A stretch of 64,000 bases of DNA. Origin: Petrolisthes cinctipes. Its lineage: Eukaryota > Arthropoda > Malacostraca > Decapoda > Porcellanidae. The DNA lies in contig JAWQEG010001559.1 in assembly GCA_033782935.1 (NCBI GenBank), forward strand, positions 62,001-126,000, read 5' to 3'. Shown piece after piece: positions 38,929 to 54,759 of this stretch; positions within the stretch are counted from its first letter, which is position 1; the number at the start of each line of letters is the position of its first letter. The notes under the pieces are model-generated. The model was not told the DNA's origin. It ran no database searches and saw only the letters and a list, made by a program, of their open reading frames with translations. Position numbers and translations under genes: made by a program.

Positions 38929-41900
38929 ACCAACCACCCTATAAATGACTGTTGATATTAACAGTTCAAGCACTGTAATGACACCCACACACTCACCACC
39001 CCATAAATGATGGTTGATATTTATAGTCCAAGCACTATAATGACACCAACACACCCACCACCCCATGAATGACTGTTGATAATTTCAGTCCAAGCACTGT
39101 AATGCCACCCACCACCTCATTGATGACTGTTGATATTTACAGTGCAAGCACTGTAATGACACCCACACACCCACCACCCCATGAATGACTGTTGATATTT
39201 ACAATCAAAACACTGTAATAACGCCAACACACCAACCACCCCATGAATGACTGTTGATATTTACAGTCCAAGCACTGTAATGACAGCCACACACCCATCA
39301 CCCTATGAAAGACTGTTGATATTTACAGTCCAAGCACTGTAATGACACCCACACACCCACCACCCCATTAATGACGGTTGATATTTATAGTCCAAGCACT
39401 GTAATGACACCCAAACACTCACCACCCCATTAAAGACTGTTGATATTTTCAGTCCAAGCATTGTAATGACATCCACACACTCACCACCCTCTGAATGACT
39501 GTTAATATTTACAGTCCAAGCACTCTAATGTCACCAACCACCCTATTGATGACTGTTAATATTTACAGTCCAAGAACTGTAATGACACCCACACACGCAC
39601 CACCCCATGAATGACTGTTGATATTTTCATTCCAAGCACTGTAATGACATCCACACATCCACCACCCCATAAATGACTGTTGATATTTACAGTCCAAGCA
39701 CTGTAATGACAACCCGACACCCACCATCCCATTGTTGACTGTTGATATTTATAGTCCAAGCACTGTAATGACACCCAAGCACCCACCATTTCATAAATGA
39801 CTGTTGATATTTACAATCCAATCACTGTAATGCCACCCACCACCCCATAAATGACTGTTGATATTTATAGGCCAAGCACTAATGACACACACACCCACCA
39901 CCCCATGAATGACTTTATATTTACAGTCCAAGCATTGTAATGACACCCACACACCCAAAACCCCATGAATGACTGTGGATATTTACAGTTCAAGCACTGT
40001 AATGACACTCACCAACCTATGAACGACTGTTGATATTTACAATTAAAACACTGTAATGACACCCACACACCAACCACCCCATGAATGACTCTTGATATTT
40101 ACTGTCCAAGCACTGTAATGACACCCACATACCCACCACGCACTCTAATGACACCCACCAAAAATCTGAATGACTGTTGATATTTACAGTCCAAGCACTG
40201 TAATAACACAGTCACACCCATCACCCCATAAATGACTGTTGATATTTACAGTCTAAGCAGTGTAATGACACCCACACAACCACCACCCCAAGAATGACTG
40301 TTGATATTTACAGTCCAAGCTCTGTAATAACACTCACACACCAATCACCCTATGAATAACCGTTAATATTTACAGTCCAAGCACTGTAATGACACCCACA
40401 CACCCATCACCCTATGAATGACTGTTGATATTTACAGTCCAAGCACTGTAATGCTACCCACCACCCAATAAATGACTGTTGATATTTACACTCAAAGCAC
40501 TGTAATGACACCCCAACACCCACGACCCCATAAATTATAGTTGATATTTACAGTCCAAGCACTGTAATGACACCCACACCCCCACAACCCCATGAATAAC
40601 TGTTAATATTTACAGTCCAAGCACTCTAATGATACCCACCACCCTATGAATGACTATTAATATTTACAATCAAATCACTGTAATGACACCCATACACTCA
40701 CTACCCCATGAATGACTGTTGATATTTACATTCCAAGCACTGTAATAAACACCCACACACCCACCACCCCATGATTGACTGTTGATATTTACAGTCCAAA
40801 CACTGTAATGACACCCCCACACCCACCACCACATGAATTATGGTTGATATTTACAGTCCAAGCACTGTAATGACACCCACACAACCACCACCCCATGATT
40901 AACTGTTGATATTACAGTCCAAGCACTGTAATGACACCAACCACCCTATGAATGACTGTTGATAATTACAATCAATACACTGTAATGACACTCACACACC
41001 TACCACTCCATGAATGACTGTTGATATTTTCAGTCCAAGCACTGTAATGACACCCTCACACCTACCACTCCATGAATGACTGTTGATATTTTCAGTCCAA
41101 GCACTGTAATGACACCCTCACACCCACCACCCCATAAATAACTGTTGATATTTACAGTCAAAGCACTGTAATGACACCCTCACACCCACAGCCCCATGAA
41201 TGACTGTTGATATTTACAGTCCAAGCACTTTAATGACACCCACCACCCTATGAATGACTGTTGATATTTACATTTAAAACACTGTAATGACACCCACACA
41301 CCCACCACCCCACGATTGACTGTTGATATTTACCATCCAAGCACTGTAATGACACCCACACACCCACAACCCCATAAATGACGGTTGATATTTATAGTCC
41401 GAGCAATGTAATGACACCCACACACCCACCACCCCATAAATGACTGTTGATATTTTCAGTCCAAGCACTGTAATGACATCCACACATCCACCACCCCATG
41501 AATGACTGATAATATTTACAGTCCAAGCACTGTAATGACACGAACCAATCTCTAAATGACTGTTGATATTTACATTCAAAGCACTGTAATAACCCCCACA
41601 CACTCACCAAACTATAAATAACTGTTTTTATTCACAGTTCAAGCACTGTAATGACACTCACACACCCACAACCTAATGAATGATGGTTTATATTTACAGT
41701 CCAAGAACTGCAATAACATCCAAACACTCACCACCCCATGAATGTCTGTTGATATTTACAGTCCAAGCTCTGTAATGACACTCACACACCCACCACAATT
41801 AATGAATGACTGTTGATATTTACAGTTCAAGCACTGTAATGAAATCCCACACACCTACCACCCCATTAATGTTGGTTGATATTTTCAGTCCAAGCACTGT

Positions 41901-42889
41901 AGTGACATCCACACACTCACCGACCTATGAATGACTGTTAATATTTACAGTCCAAGTACTCTAATGACACCCACACACCCTTCACCCAATGATTGATTGT
42001 TGATATTTACAGTCCAAGCACTGTAATGCTACCCACCACCCAATAAATGACTGTTGATATTTTCACTCAAAGCACTGTAATGACACCCCAACACCCACGA
42101 CCCCAGGAATTATAGTTGATATTTACAGTCCAAGCACTGTAATGACACTCACACACCTACCACTCCATGAATGACTGTTGATATTTTTAGTCCAAGCACT
42201 GTAATGACATCCACACATCCACCACCCGATGAATGACTGATAATATTTACAGTCCAAGCACTCTAATGACACCAACCAATCTCTAAATGACTGTTGATAT
42301 TTACAGTCAAAGCACTGTAATAACACCCACAAACTCACCACCCTACGAATGACTGTTGGTATTCACAGTCCAAGCACTGTAATGACACCCACTCACCCAC
42401 CACCCAATAAATGATGGTTGATATTTAAAGTTCAAAAACTGTAATGACAAACACACACTCACCACCAATGAATGACTGTTGATATTTACAGTCCAAGCAC
42501 TGTAATGACACAGTCACACCCATCACCCCATAAATGACTGTTGATATTTACTGTCTAAGCACTGTAATGACACCCACACAACCACCATCCCAAAAATGAC
42601 TGTTGATATTTACAGTCCAAGCACTGTAATGACACCCACACACCCACCACTCCATAAATGACTGTTGATATTTACAGTCCAAGCTCTGTAATAACACTCA
42701 CACACCCACCCTCCTATTTATGACTGTTGATATTTACAGTCCAAGCACTGTAATAACACCCACACACCCACTACCCCATGATTGACTGTTGATATTTACA
42801 GTCCAAGCAATGTAATGACACCCAAACACCCACCACCCTATAAATGACTGTTGATATTTACAGTCCAAGCACAGTAACTACACCCACAC

Positions 42890-45606
42890 ACCCATCAGCC
42901 AATGATTAATTGTTGATATTTACAGTCCAAGCACTGTAATGCTACCCACCACCCAATAAATGACTGTTGATATTTACACTCAAAGCACTGTAATGACACC
43001 CCAACACCCACGACCCCATGAATTATAGTTGATATTTACTGTCCAAGCACTGTAATGACACCCACACACCCACAACCCCATGAATGACTGTTGATATTTA
43101 CAGTCCAAGCAATCTAATGATGCCTACCACCCTATGAATAACTGTTAATATTTTAATCAAATCACTGTAATGACACCCATACACCCACTACCCCATGAAT
43201 GACTGTTGATATTTACAGTCCAAGCACAGTAATGACACCCACACACCCATCACCCAATAATTGATTGTTGATATTTATAGTCCAAGCACTGTAATGCTAC
43301 CCACCACCCAATAAATGACTGTTGATATTTACAGTCCAAGCACTGTAATGACACCCACACACCCACAACCCCATAAATGACGGTTGATATTTAGAGTCAA
43401 AGCAATGTAATGACACCCCAACATCCACGACCCCATAAATTATAGTTGATTTATACAGTCCAAGCACTGTAATGACACCAACACACCCACAGCCCCATGA
43501 ATGACTGTTGATATTTACAGTCGAAGCACTTTAATGATACCCACCACCCAATGAATGACTGTTGATATTTACAATCAAAACAATGTAATGACACCCATTC
43601 ACCCACCACCCCATGAATGACTGTTGATATTTACATTCCAAGAACTGTAATGACAACCACACACCCATCACCCCATGATTGACTGTTGATATTTACAGTC
43701 CAAGCACTGTAATGAGATCCACACACCCACAACCCCATGAATGACTGTTGATATTTACAGTTCAAGCACTTTAATGATACCCACCACCCAATGATTGACT
43801 GTTGATATTTATAGTCCAAGCACTGTAATGACACCCCCACACCCACCACCCCATGAATTATGGTTGATATTTACAGTCCAAGCAATGAAATGACACCCAC
43901 ACAACCACCACCCCTTGAATTACTGTTGATATTTACAGTCCAAGCACTGTAATGACACCCACCACCCTATGAATGACTGTTGATAATTACAATCAAAACT
44001 CTGTAATGACACCCACACACCCACCACCCCAAGAATGACTGTTGATATTTACAGTCAAAGCACTGTAATGACACCCACACACCCACCACCCCATGATTGA
44101 CTGTTGATATTTACAGTCCAAGCACTGTAATGACATCCACACACCCACCACCCCATGAATGACTGTTGATATTTACAGTCCAAGCTTTGTAATGACACTC
44201 ACACACCCACCACCACTTAAATGATGGTTGATATTTATAGTCCAAGCACTGTAATGACACCGACACACCCTCCACCCCATAAATGACTGTTGATATTTTC
44301 AGTCCAAGCACTGTAATGACACTCACCACCCTCTGAATGACTGTTGATATTTACATTCAAAGCACTGTAATAACCCCCACACACTCACCAAACTATAAAT
44401 AACTGTTATTATTCACAGTCCAAGCACTGTAATGACACTCACACACCCACAACCGAATGAATGATGGTTGATATTTACAGTCCAAGAACTGCAATAACAT
44501 CCACACACTCACCACCCCATGAATGTCAGTTGATATTTACAGTCCAAGCACTTTCATGATACCCACACACCCACCACCCTATGAATAACTGTTGATATTT
44601 ACAGTCCAAGCTCTGTAATAAAAACTCACACCCACAACAAAAAATGAATTACTGTTGATATTTACAGTTTAAGCACTGTAATGACACCCACACACCTACC
44701 ACCCCATTAATGTTGGTTGATATTTTCAGTCCAAGCACTGTAGTGACATCCACACACTCACCGACCTATGAATGACTGTTAATATTTACAGTCCAAGTAC
44801 TCTAATGACACCCACCACAGAATGGATGACTGGTAATATTTACAGTCCAAGCACTGTAATGACACCCACACACCCACAACCCAATGAATGATGGTTGAAA
44901 TTTACTGTCCACGAACGCTAATGACACAGACACACTCACCACCCCATGAATGACTGTTGATATTTACAGTCCAAGCACTGTAATGACACAGTCACACCTA
45001 TCACCCCATAAATGACTGTTGATATTTACTGTCTAAGCACTGTAATGACACCCAAACAACCACCACCCCAAGAATGACTGTTGATATTTACAGTCCAAGC
45101 ACTGTAATGACACCCACACACCCACCACCCCATGAATGACTGTTGATATTTACAGTCCAAGCTCTGTAATAACACTCACACACACACAACCCTATGAATG
45201 ACTGTTGATATTTACAGTCCAAGCACTGTAATAACACCCACACACCCACCACCCCATGATTGACTGTTAATATTTACAGTCCAAGCAATGTAATGACACC
45301 CAAACACCCACCACCCTATAAATGACTGTTGATATTTACAGTACAAGCACTGTAATGACACCCACACACCCATCACCCAATGATTGATTGTTGATATTTA
45401 CAGTCCAAGCACTGTAATGCTACCCACCACCCAAAAAATGACTGTTAATATTTTAATCAAATCACTGTAATGACACCCATACACCCACTACCCCATGAAT
45501 GACTGTTGATATTTACAGTCCAAGCACAGTAATGACACCAACGCACCGACCACCCCATGATTGACTGTTGATATTTACAGTCCAAGCACAGTAATGACAC
45601 CCACAC
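42890..45606. repeat. Satellite B higher-order unit, copy 1 (~2.7 kb)
   Basis: The order of variant monomers here is repeated from 45607 onward. The offset is 2717 bp up to about 44310 (for example CATCAGCCAATGATTAATTG at 42892 and 45609). It becomes about 2950 bp after that (CTCTGAATGA at 44331 and 47280; GTCCACGAACGCTAATGAC near 44908 and 47858). The shift means copy 2 gained about 233 bp near 47.03-47.27 kb. Confidence 0.7.
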
Positions 45607-48400
45607 ACACATCAGCCAATGATTAATTGTTGATATTTACAGTCCAAGCACTGTAATGCTACCCACCACCCAATAAATGACTGTTGATATTTACACTCAA
45701 AGCACTGTAATGACACCCCAACACCCACGACCCCATGAATTATAGTTGATATTTACTGTCCAAGCACTGTAATGACACTCACACACCCACAACCCCATGA
45801 ATGACTATTGATATTTACAGTCCAAGCAATCTAATGATGCCTACCACCCTATGAATGGCATTTAATATTTTAATCAAATCACTGTAATGACACCGATACA
45901 CCCACTACCCCATGAATGACTGTTTATATTTACAGTCCAAGCACAGTAATGACACCCACACACCCATCACCCAATGATTGATTGTTGATATTTATAGTCC
46001 AAGCACTGTAATGCTACCCACCACCCAATAAATGACTGTTGATATTTACAGTCCAAGCACTGTAATGACACCCACACACCCACAACCCCATAAATGACGG
46101 TTGATATTTACAGTCAAAGCAATGTAATGACACCCCAACATCTACGACCCCATAAATTATAGTTGATTTATACAGTCCAAGCACTGTAATGACACCAACA
46201 CACCCACAGCCCCATGAATGACTGTTGATATTTACAGTCGAAGCACTTTAATGATACCCACCACCCAATGAATGACTGTTGATATTTACAATCAAAACAC
46301 TGTAATGACACCCATACACCCACCAACCCATGAATGACTGTTGATATTTACATTCCAAGAACTGTAATGACAACCACACACCCACCACCCCATGATTGAC
46401 TGTTGATATTTACAGTCCAAGCACTGTAATGAGACCCACACACCCACAACCCCATGAATGACTGTTGATATTTACAGTCCAAGCCCTTTAATGATACCCA
46501 CCACCCAATGATTGACTGTTGATATTTATAGTCCAAGCACTGTAATGACACCCCCACACCCACCACCCCATGAATTATGGTTGATATTTACAGTCCAAGC
46601 AATGAAATGACACCCACACAACCACCACCCCATGAATAACTGTTGATATTTACAGTCCAAGTACTGTAATGACACCCACAACCCTATGAATGACTGTTGA
46701 TAATTACAATCAAAACTCTGTAATGACACCCACACACCCACCACCCCAAGAATGACTGTTGATATTTACAGTCAAAGCACTGTAATGACACCCCCACACC
46801 CACCACACCATGATTGACTGTTGATATTTACAGTCCTAGCACTGTAATGACATCCACACACCCACCACCCCATGAATGACTGTTGATATTTACAGTCCAA
46901 GCTTTGTAATGACACTCACACACCCACCACCACTTAAATGATGGTTGATATTTATAGTCCAATCACTGTAATGACACCGACACACCCACCACCCCTTAAA
47001 TGACTGTTGATATTTTCAGTCCAAGCACTGTAGTGACATCCACACACTCACCGACCTATGAATGACTGTTAATATTTACAGTCCAAGTAATTTAATGACA
47101 CCCACCACAGAATGGATGACTGGTAATATTTACAGTCCAAGCACTGTAATGACACCCACAACCCTATGAATGACTGTTAATAATTACAATCAAAACACTG
47201 TAATGACACCCACACACCCACCAACCCAAGAATGACTGTAGATATTTTCAGTCCAAGCACTGTAATGACACTCACCACCCTCTGAATGACTGTTGATATT
47301 TACATTCAAAGCACTGTAATAACCACCACACACTCACCAAACTATAAATAACTGTTATTATTCACAGTCCAAGCACTGTAATGACACTCACACACCCACA
47401 ACCCAATGAATGATGGTTGATATTTACAGTCCAAGAACTGCAATAACATCCACACACTCACCACCCTATGAATGTCTGTTGATATTTACAGTCCAAGCAC
47501 TTTCATGATACCCACACACCCACCACCCCATGAATAACTGTTGATATTTACAGTCCAAGCTCTGTAATGACACTCACACACCCACCACAATGAATGAATT
47601 ACTGTTGATATTTACAGTTCAAGCACTGTAATGACAACCACACACCTACCACCCCATTAATGTTCGTTGATATTTTCAGTCCAAGCACTGTAGTGACATC
47701 CACACACTCACCGACCTATGAATGACTGTTAATATTTACAGTCCAAGTACTGTAATGACACCCACCACAGAATGGATGACTGGTAATATTTACAGTCCAA
47801 GCACTGTAATGACACCCACACACCCACCACCCAATGAATGATGGTTGAAATTTACTGTCCACGAACGCTAATGACACAGACACACTCACCACCCCATGAA
47901 TGACTGTTGATATTTACAGTCCAAGCACTGTAATGACACAGTCACACCTATCACCCCATAAATGACTGTTGATATTTACTGTCTAAGCACTGTAATGACA
48001 CCCACACAACATCCACCCCAAGAATGACTGTTGATATTTACAGTCCAAACACTGTAATGACACCCACACACCCACCACCCCATGAATGACTGTTGATATT
48101 TACAGTCCAAGCTCTGTAATAACACTCACACACCCACCACCCTATGAATGACTGTTGATATTTACAGTCCAAGCACTGTAATGACACCCACACACCCACC
48201 ACCCCATGATTGACTGTTAATATTTACAGTCCAAGCAATGTAATGACACCCAAACACCCACCACCCTATAAATGACTGTTGATATTTACAGTACAAGCAC
48301 TGAAATGACACCCACACACCCATCACCCAATGATTGATTGTTGATATTTACAGTCCAAGCACTGTAATGCTACCCACCACCCAATAAATGACTGTTGATA
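45607..48400. repeat. Satellite B higher-order unit, copy 2
   Basis: Second copy of the 42890-45606 block, nearly identical over long stretches with scattered substitutions and a local expansion of about four monomers. The right boundary is approximate. Confidence 0.65.
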
Positions 48401-49200
48401 TTTTCACTCAAAGCACTGTAATGACACCCCAACACCCACGACCCCATGAATTATAGTTGATATTTACAGTCCAAGCACTGTAATGACACCCACACACACA
48501 CAACCCCATGAATGACTGTTGATATTTACAGTCCAAGCAATCTAATGATACCCACCACCCTTTGAATGACTGTTAATATTTTAATCAAATCACTGTAATG
48601 ACACCCATACACCCACTACCCCATGAATGACTGTTGATATTTACAGTCCAAGCACAGTAATGACACCAACACACCTACCACCCCATGATTGACTGTTGAT
48701 ATTTACAGTCCAAGCACAGTAATGACACCCACACACCCACCACCCCATGATTGACTGTTCATATTTACAGTTCAAGCAATGTAATGACACCCACAACCCT
48801 ATGAATGACTGTTAATAATTACAATCAAAACACTGTAATGACACTCACACACCTACCACCCCATGAATGACTGTTGATATTTTCAGTCCAAGCACTGTAA
48901 TGACACCCTCACACCCACCACCCCATAAATGACTGTTGATATTTACAGTCAAAGCAATGTAATGACACCCCAACACCCACGACCCCTTGAATTATAGTTG
49001 ATATTTACAGTCCAAGCTCTGTAATGACACCCACACACCAACAGCCCCATGAATGACTGTTGATATTTACAGTCCAAGCACTTTAATGATACCCACCACC
49101 TAATGAATGACTGTTGATATTTACAATCAAAACACTGTAATGACACCCATACACCCACCACCCCATGAATGACTGTTGATATTTAAAGTCCAAGAACTGT

Positions 49201-50470
49201 AATGACAACCACACACCCACGACTCCATGACTGACTGTTGATATTTACAGTCCAAGCACTGTAATGACACCCACACACCCACAACCCCATGAATGACTGT
49301 TGATATTTACAGTCCAAACACTCTATTGATAACCACGACCCTATGAATGACTGTTAATATTTACAATCAAATCACTGTAACGACACCCATACACCCACCA
49401 CCTCATGAAAGACTGTTGATATTTACAGTCCAAGCACTGTAATGACACCCACACACCCACCACCCCATGATTGACTGTTGATATTAACAGTCCAAGCACT
49501 GCATTGACACCCCCACACCCACCACCCCATGAATTATGGTTGATATTTACAGTCCAAGCAATGAAATGACACCCACACAACCACCACCCCATGAATTACT
49601 GCTGTTATTTACAGTCCAAGCACTGTAATGACACCCACCACCCTATGAATGACTGTTGATAATTACAATCAAAACACTGTAATGACACCCACACACTAAC
49701 CACGCCAAGAATGACTGTTGATATTTACAGTCCACGCACTGTAATGACACCCACACACCCACCACCTCATGAATGACTGTTGATATTTACAGTCCAAGCA
49801 CTGTAATGACACCCCCACACCCACCACCCCATGAATTATGGTTGATATTTACAGTCCAAGCAATGAAATGACACCCACACAACCACCACCCCATGAATTA
49901 CTGCTGATATTTACAGTCCAAGCACTGTAATGACACCCGCCACCCTATGAATGACTGTTGATAATTACAATCAAAACACTGTAATAACACCCACACACAA
50001 ACCACCCCATGATTGACTGTTGATATTTACAGTCCAAGCTCTGTAATGACATCCACACACCCACAACCCCATTAATGACTGTTGATATTTACAGTCCAAG
50101 CTCTGTAATGACACTCACACACCCACCACCCTATGAATGACTGTTGATTTTTGCAGTCCAAGCAATGTAATGACACCCACACACCCACCACCACTTAAAT
50201 GATGGTTGATATTTATAGTCCAAGCACTATAATGACATCGACACACCCACAACCCCATAAATGACTGTTGATATTTACAGTCTAAGCAATGAAATGACAC
50301 CCACACAACCACCACCCCATGAATTACTGTTGATATTTACAGTCCAAGCACTGTAATGACACCTACCACCCTATGAATGACTGTTGATAATTACAATCAA
50401 TACACTGTAATGACACTCACACACCTACCACCCCATGAATGACTGTTGATATTTTCAGTCCAAGCACTGT
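49201..50470. repeat. 1270-bp exact tandem duplication, copy 1
   Basis: Bases from AATGACAACCACACACCCAC at 49201 up to 50470 recur 1270 bp further on with no difference at any place I compared, including rare variants such as CCACGCCAAGAATGACTG, ATTACTGCTGTTATTTAC and GATTTTTGCAGTCC. All other satellite B copies differ by several percent, so this duplication is recent or artefactual. Confidence 0.85.
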
Positions 50471-51740
50471 AATGACAACCACACACCCACGACTCCATGA
50501 CTGACTGTTGATATTTACAGTCCAAGCACTGTAATGACACCCACACACCCACAACCCCATGAATGACTGTTGATATTTACAGTCCAAACACTCTATTGAT
50601 AACCACGACCCTATGAATGACTGTTAATATTTACAATCAAATCACTGTAACGACACCCATACACCCACCACCTCATGAAAGACTGTTGATATTTACAGTC
50701 CAAGCACTGTAATGACACCCACACACCCACCACCCCATGATTGACTGTTGATATTAACAGTCCAAGCACTGCATTGACACCCCCACACCCACCACCCCAT
50801 GAATTATGGTTGATATTTACAGTCCAAGCAATGAAATGACACCCACACAACCACCACCCCATGAATTACTGCTGTTATTTACAGTCCAAGCACTGTAATG
50901 ACACCCACCACCCTATGAATGACTGTTGATAATTACAATCAAAACACTGTAATGACACCCACACACTAACCACGCCAAGAATGACTGTTGATATTTACAG
51001 TCCACGCACTGTAATGACACCCACACACCCACCACCTCATGAATGACTGTTGATATTTACAGTCCAAGCACTGTAATGACACCCCCACACCCACCACCCC
51101 ATGAATTATGGTTGATATTTACAGTCCAAGCAATGAAATGACACCCACACAACCACCACCCCATGAATTACTGCTGATATTTACAGTCCAAGCACTGTAA
51201 TGACACCCGCCACCCTATGAATGACTGTTGATAATTACAATCAAAACACTGTAATAACACCCACACACAAACCACCCCATGATTGACTGTTGATATTTAC
51301 AGTCCAAGCTCTGTAATGACATCCACACACCCACAACCCCATTAATGACTGTTGATATTTACAGTCCAAGCTCTGTAATGACACTCACACACCCACCACC
51401 CTATGAATGACTGTTGATTTTTGCAGTCCAAGCAATGTAATGACACCCACACACCCACCACCACTTAAATGATGGTTGATATTTATAGTCCAAGCACTAT
51501 AATGACATCGACACACCCACAACCCCATAAATGACTGTTGATATTTACAGTCTAAGCAATGAAATGACACCCACACAACCACCACCCCATGAATTACTGT
51601 TGATATTTACAGTCCAAGCACTGTAATGACACCTACCACCCTATGAATGACTGTTGATAATTACAATCAATACACTGTAATGACACTCACACACCTACCA
51701 CCCCATGAATGACTGTTGATATTTTCAGTCCAAGCACTGT
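50471..51740. repeat. 1270-bp exact tandem duplication, copy 2
   Basis: Directly adjacent second copy of 49201-50470. After 51740 the sequence continues AATGACACCCTCACACCC and no longer matches the start of the unit. Confidence 0.85.
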
Positions 51741-54700
51741 AATGACACCCTCACACCCACCACCCCATAAATGACTGTTGACATTTACAGTCAAAGCACT
51801 GTAATGACACCCCAACACCCACGACCCCATGAATTATAGTTGATATTTACATTCCAAGCACTGTAATGACACCCACACACCCACAGCCCCATGAATGACA
51901 GTTGATATTTACAGTCCAAGCACTTTAATGATACCCACCACCCTATAAATGACTGTTGATATTTACAATCAAAACAGTGTAATGAAACCCACACAAACAC
52001 CACCCTACGATTGACTGTTGATATTTACAGTCCAAGCACTATAATGACACCCACACACCCACAACCCCATAAATGACGGTTGATATTTATAGTCCGAGCA
52101 ATGTAATGACACCCACACACCCACCATCCCATAAATGACTGTTGATATTTTCAGTCCAAGCACTGTAATGACATCCACACACCCACCACCCCATGAATGA
52201 CTGTTAATATTTACAGTCCAAGCACTCAAATGACACCAACCAATCTCTGCATGACTGTTGATATTTACAGTCAAAACACTGTAATAACACCAACACACTC
52301 ACCACCCTACGAATGACTGTTGATATTCACAGTCCAAGCACTGTAATGACACCCACTCACCCACCACCCAATGAATGATGGTTGATATTTACAGTCCAAA
52401 AACTGTAATGACACACACACACTCACCACCCCATGAATGACTGTTGAAATTTACACTCCAAGCACTGTAATGACACCCACACAACCACCACCCCAAGAAT
52501 GACTGTTGATATTTACAGCCCAAGCACTGTAATGACACCCACACACCCACCTTTCCATGAACGACTGTTGATATTTACAGTCCAAGCACTGTAATGACAC
52601 CCACACACCCACCACCCCTTGATTGACTGTTGATATTTACAGTCCAAGCAATGTAATGACACCCAAACACTCACCACCCTATAAATGACTGTTGATATTT
52701 ACAGTCCAAGCACTGTAATGACACCCACACACCCATCATCCTATGATTGACTGTTGATATTTACAGTCCAAGCACTGTAATGCTACCCACCACCCAATAA
52801 ATGACTGTTGATATTTACACTCAAAGCACTGTAATGACAGCCCAACACCCACGACCCTATGAATTATAGTTGATATTTACACTCCAAGCGCTGTAATGAC
52901 ACCCACACACCCACAACCCCATGAATGACTGTTGATATTTACAAACCAAGCAATCTAATGATACCCACCACCCTATGAATGACTGTTAATATTTTAATCA
53001 AATCACTGTAATGACACCCATACACCCACTACCCCATGAATGACTGTTGATATTTACAGTCCAAGCACTGTAATGACACTCACTCACCCACCACCCCATG
53101 ATTGACTGTTGATATTTACATTCCAAGCACTCTAATGACACCCACACACCCACAACCCTATGAATGACTGTTGATATTTACAGTCCAAGCACTCTAATGA
53201 TACCCACCACCCAATGAATGACTGTTAATATTTTAATCAAATCACTGTAATGACACTCACACAACCACCACCCCATTAATGACTGTTGATATTTACAGTC
53301 CAAGCACTGTAATGATACCCACCACCCTATGAATGACTGTTGATAATTACAATCAAAACACTGTAATGACACTCACACACCTACCACCCCATGAATGACT
53401 TATGACATTTTCAGTACAAGCACTGTAATGACAGCCTCACACCCACCACCCCATAAATGACTGTTGATATTTACAGTCAAAGCAATGTAATGACACCCCA
53501 ACACCCACGACCCCATGAATTATAGTTGATATTTACAGTCCAAGCACTGTAATGACACCCACACACCCACAGCCCCATGAATGACTGTTGATATTTACAG
53601 TCCAAGCACTTTAATGATACAAACCACCCTATGAATGACTGTTGATATTTACAATCAAAACACTGTAATGACACCCATACACCCACCACCCCATGAATGA
53701 CTGTTGATATTTACAGTCTAATAACTGTAATGACAAACACACACCCACCACCCCATGATTAACTGTTGATATTTACAGTCCAAGCACTGTAATGACATCC
53801 ACACACCCACCACCCCATGAATGACTGTTAATATATAGAGTCCAAGCACTCTAATGACACCAACCAATCTCTGAATGACTGTTGATATTTACAGTCAAAG
53901 CACTGTAATAACACCCACACACTCACCACCCTACGAATGACTGTTGATATTCACAGTCCAAGCACTGTAATGACACCCACTCAAAAACCACCTAATGAAT
54001 GATGGTTGATATTTACAGTCCAAAAACTTTAATTGCACACACACACTCACCACCCTATGAATGACTGTTGATATTTACAGTCCAAGCACTGTAATGACAC
54101 AGTCACACCCATCACCCCATTAATGACTGTTGATATTTACAGTCTAAGCACTGTAATGACACCCACACACCCACCACCCCAAGAACGACTGTTGATATTT
54201 ACAGTCCAAGCACTGTAATGACACCTACACACCCACCACTCCATAAATAACTGATGATATTTACAGTCCAAGCTCTGTAATAACACTCACACACCCACCA
54301 CCCTATGAATGACTGTTGATATTTACAGTTCAAGCACTGTAATGACACCCACACACCCACCACCCCATGATTGACTGTTGATATTTGCAGTCCAAGCAAT
54401 GTAATGACACCCAAACACCCACCACCCTATAAATGACTGTTGATATTAACAGTCCAAGCACAGTAACGACACCCACACACCCATCATCCTATGATTGACT
54501 GTTGATATTTACAGTCCAAGCACTGTAATGCTGCCCACCACCCAATAAATGACTGTTGATATTTACACTCAAAGCACTGTAATGACACCCCAACACCCAT
54601 GACCCCATGAATTATAGTTGATATGTAAAGTCCAACCACTGTAATGACACCCACACACCCACAACCCCATGAATGACTGTTGATATTTACAGTCCAAGCA

Positions 54701-54759
54701 CTGTAATGACACCCACACAACCACAACCCCATGAATGACAGTTGATATTTACAGTCCAA

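Noticed and set aside
49341..49592. Minus-strand open frames in satellite B rich in Trp, Cys, Gly and Val
   Set aside because: They translate the GGGTGGTGGG half and core of the 62-bp monomer. Frames break irregularly with the 52/62-bp alternation and copies occur wherever the block is duplicated.
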